Below are positions 4,384 through 6,363 of a stretch of DNA of 6,363 nt, in pieces; positions within the stretch are counted from its first letter, which is position 1; each line of letters begins with the position of its first letter. The stretch spans positions 1-6,363 of the forward strand of contig CAQUWW010000161.1 in NCBI GenBank assembly GCA_948896875.1. The letters are read 5' to 3'. Source of the stretch: an uncultured Acetatifactor sp. (GTDB lineage: Bacteria; Bacillota; Clostridia; Lachnospirales; Lachnospiraceae). The notes under the pieces were generated by a model. The model made no database searches. It was not told the DNA's origin and worked only from the letters and a program-made list of their open reading frames with translations. The position numbers and the translations under genes are program-made.

Positions 4384-5658
4384 ATGAAAGGAAAGAAAGC
4401 AAAATGTGCGGGTCTTGCACTATGCTGTACGGCGGCTGCGTTCTCTCTTGCGGGCTGCGGCAGCAACGCGGATGACGGGAAGATTCAGATCGAGATTGTC
4501 CAGTACAAACCGGAAGCTGCGAACTATTTTGAGACGGTGGAGGAGGCATTTAATGCCACACATGACAATATCCACCTGACAATCAGTTCGCCCAACGATG
4601 CCATGACAATCCTGAAGACCAGGTTCATCAGAGAGGATTATCCGGACATCATAGGAATCGGCGGCGACATTAACTATTCCTATTTTGTGGATGCCGAGAT
4701 TCTGACGGATATTTCCGACTATGAGGGGTTGAAGAATATCAACTCCGGTTACCTGGACATTGCGGAATCTCTGGAGCTGGTGCCCACAGACGGAACCTAC
4801 ATTGTGCCTTATGTGGCCAATGCGGCGGGGGTTCTGTACAACAGAGATATGTTCGCAGAGCATAACTGGGAGATTCCCGAGACCTGGGACGAAATGCTGC
4901 AGTTGTGCGAGGCGATCAAGGCGGAAGGAATTCTTCCTTTTTACTTCGGTTTCAAGGATACCTGGACATGTCTGGCTCCCTGGAATGCCATGGCGGTAGA
5001 GCTTGCGCCGGCGGATACGGCCAAACAGGTGAACAGGGGAGAGACCACATTTACCGACCAGTACAGAGAGCTGGCGGAGAAGTACGTACAGCTGCTGCCC
5101 TATGGACCGGATGATCCTTTTGCCTACGGGTACAATGATGCATGTACTGCGTTTGCCAGAGGGGAATCAGCCATGTATCCCATCGGAAGCTACGCCACAC
5201 CCCAGATTCTGTCTGTGAATCCGGATTTGAACATTGATTCCTTTGTTATGCCGGCCAGCGATGTGAAAGAAGACAGAACACTGAACTCAGGAATTGACTT
5301 AGGGTTCTGTATCATGGACGGATGCGAGAACAGAGAAGCGGCCTACGAGGTTCTGGACTTCCTGCTGGCGGACGAGAATCTGCAGAAGTACATTGATGAC
5401 CAGAATGCCGTTCCCTGCAAAAACGGGGAGTTCAAACTGGCCTCCATGCTGGACGGAATGCTCTCCTTCATTGAAGAGGGGAACATGACGGACTATCAGG
5501 ACCATTATTATCCTTCGGAAATGTCCGTGGATGCGTTGCTGCAGACCTTCCTGATTGAGAAGAATGTGGACAATTTCCTGGAGATTTTCGACACCAACTG
5601 GCAGCGGTACAACAGAGATATCATCCGTATGGTTCAGGACTATGAGCAGAGCCATTGA
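4384..5658 (+). CDS. ABC sugar transporter substrate-binding lipoprotein (CUT1 type)
   Basis: This 424-residue protein captures a sugar or oligosaccharide outside the membrane and delivers it to the permeases encoded downstream. A lipoprotein signal peptide is clear: a Lys-rich N-terminus, a hydrophobic stretch, and the lipobox SLAGC with C25 as the lipidated first residue. The mature part is a family 1 extracellular solute-binding protein, with GVLYNRDMF (149-157), the hinge-region motif IPETWDEML, FARGESAMYPIGSYA, and a C-terminal helix region ending SVDALLQTFLIEKNVDNFLEIFDTNW. The length is normal for the family. The start ATG 4384 has AAGGAG at 4370-4375 with an 8-nt spacer. The permease begins 29 nt after the stop, so they form one operon. 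The substrate is not determinable here. Expression is likely controlled by the divergent AraC-type regulator, with the hairpin element in the leader as a possible modifier. Confidence 0.95.
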   Translation: MKGKKAKCAGLALCCTAAAFSLAGCGSNADDGKIQIEIVQYKPEAANYFETVEEAFNATHDNIHLTISSPNDAMTILKTRFIREDYPDIIGIGGDINYSYFVDAEILTDISDYEGLKNINSGYLDIAESLELVPTDGTYIVPYVANAAGVLYNRDMFAEHNWEIPETWDEMLQLCEAIKAEGILPFYFGFKDTWTCLAPWNAMAVELAPADTAKQVNRGETTFTDQYRELAEKYVQLLPYGPDDPFAYGYNDACTAFARGESAMYPIGSYATPQILSVNPDLNIDSFVMPASDVKEDRTLNSGIDLGFCIMDGCENREAAYEVLDFLLADENLQKYIDDQNAVPCKNGEFKLASMLDGMLSFIEEGNMTDYQDHYYPSEMSVDALLQTFLIEKNVDNFLEIFDTNWQRYNRDIIRMVQDYEQSH

Positions 5659-5687
5659 GAATCCCAGGGAGAAGGAGAAGAAAGACG

Positions 5688-6363
5688 ATGAAAAATGATA
5701 GAAAGAGAACGTTTTTATTGATTACCATACCGATTCTTGCTTTGTTTGTCTGCTTTAACACCATCCCGCTGATTCGCGGCGTAGTGTACAGCTTCACCAA
5801 TTTCAGAGGCTTCGGTAAATATGACTGGGTGGGATTCCGGAATTACATGGATCTGTTTACGGATGCCCGGGTTGGAAAATCCTACTGGTTTACCATCAAG
5901 CTGGCTGTGGTGACCACCATTGTGGTAAATGTGCTCAGTCTGATTCTGGCGCTGGGTCTGAACAGTAAGATCAGAGCAAAAGGTTTCTTCCGGGGAGCAT
6001 ATTTCCTGCCCAATATCCTTGGCTCTCTGGTTGTAGGTTACATTTTCAATTACTTTTTTACTTATATCGTACCGGCCCTGGCGGACATGACCGGAATCAA
6101 GTCCCTGAGTACCAGCATCCTGTCCAGCCCCAGCAAGGCCTGGATCGGTGTCATGATCGTATGTGCATGGCAGGCTATCGCAATGAACACCATCATTTAC
6201 ATTTCGGGACTGCAGACGGTGCCCGAGGATGTGTACGAAGCCGGCGGCCTGGACGGCGCCACAGGATGGAAACAGTTCAGGCACCTGACCTTCCCGCTGA
6301 TCATTCCCTTTTTCTCCATCAATATGGTGCTCAGCGTGAAGAACTTCCTGATGGTATTCGATC
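5688..6363 (+). CDS. CUT1 ABC sugar transporter permease (MalF/UgpA-like), 3' end off the window
   Basis: The frame from ATG 5688 stays open to the right edge: 225 complete residues of an expected 290 or so. AAGGAG at 5672-5677 precedes it. Residues 8-30 form the first membrane span, followed by the extracellular WVGFRNYMDLF (47-57) found in MalF/UgpA-type permeases. Further spans lie at about 68-91, 104-128, 152-172 and 201-220. The cytoplasmic coupling loop that contacts the ATPase is present at 184-203, reading EAGGLDGATGWKQFRHLTFP, a normal variant of the EAA motif with Gly at the third position. It should pair with a second permease (MalG/UgpE-like) expected just beyond the window; the ATPase of such systems is often encoded elsewhere. 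Confidence 0.95.
   Translation, partial: MKNDRKRTFLLITIPILALFVCFNTIPLIRGVVYSFTNFRGFGKYDWVGFRNYMDLFTDARVGKSYWFTIKLAVVTTIVVNVLSLILALGLNSKIRAKGFFRGAYFLPNILGSLVVGYIFNYFFTYIVPALADMTGIKSLSTSILSSPSKAWIGVMIVCAWQAIAMNTIIYISGLQTVPEDVYEAGGLDGATGWKQFRHLTFPLIIPFFSINMVLSVKNFLMVFD

Noticed and set aside
4367..4387. Six-codon upstream ORF (MKEKMP) whose stop overlaps the binding-protein start
   Set aside because: It contains the ribosome binding site of the real gene and has none of its own; most likely chance.

Overview
The window looks like a chromosomal segment of a gut-type Clostridia bacterium, most likely of the family Lachnospiraceae. The evidence is Gram-positive AGGAGG-type ribosome binding sites, a CUT1 sugar transporter with a lipoprotein binding protein, an SPFH/ribbon-helix-helix gene pair, and two small genes of kinds I associate with Lachnospiraceae. 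No assignment was checked against a database.

Layout. (1) 1-494, minus: the 5' part of a conserved hypothetical gene that runs off the left edge; it resembles phage/polyvalent-protein accessory domains. (2) 708-1939, minus: a two-gene operon of a membrane-anchored SPFH (band 7) protein and, 2 nt downstream, a 65-residue ribbon-helix-helix protein. It has a good promoter with an inverted repeat over the -10/start region and a strong hairpin terminator. (3) 2094-2305, plus: an exact consensus sigma-A promoter (TTGACA, 17 bp, TATAAT), about 175 nt of non-coding, highly foldable sequence with a possible pseudoknot, and an intrinsic terminator. This is best read as a structured small RNA; raiA-motif RNA is the first hypothesis, from size and fold only. 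(4) 2323-2711, plus: a broken PBECR4-type gene whose N-terminal and C-terminal parts lie in different frames with the middle missing. (5) 2693-4097, minus: an AraC-family regulator followed by tadA, the tRNA adenosine-34 deaminase. (6) 4098-4383: a divergent regulatory region with two copies of GCATAATGGYAT 42 bp apart, a candidate extended -10, and an 87-bp long-hairpin element flanked by an 11-bp direct repeat. (7) 4384-6363, plus: a lipoprotein sugar-binding protein and the start of the first permease of a CUT1 ABC importer, truncated by the right edge.

How the parts work together. The AraC regulator probably senses a sugar through its cupin-like N-terminal domain and activates the divergent transporter operon through the paired direct repeats. 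The SPFH and RHH genes are translationally close and probably co-regulated, with the RHH protein a plausible autoregulator. The likely new or under-described items are the structured RNA, the hairpin element sitting between the transporter promoter and its ribosome binding site, and the decayed PBECR4 gene beside the RNA.
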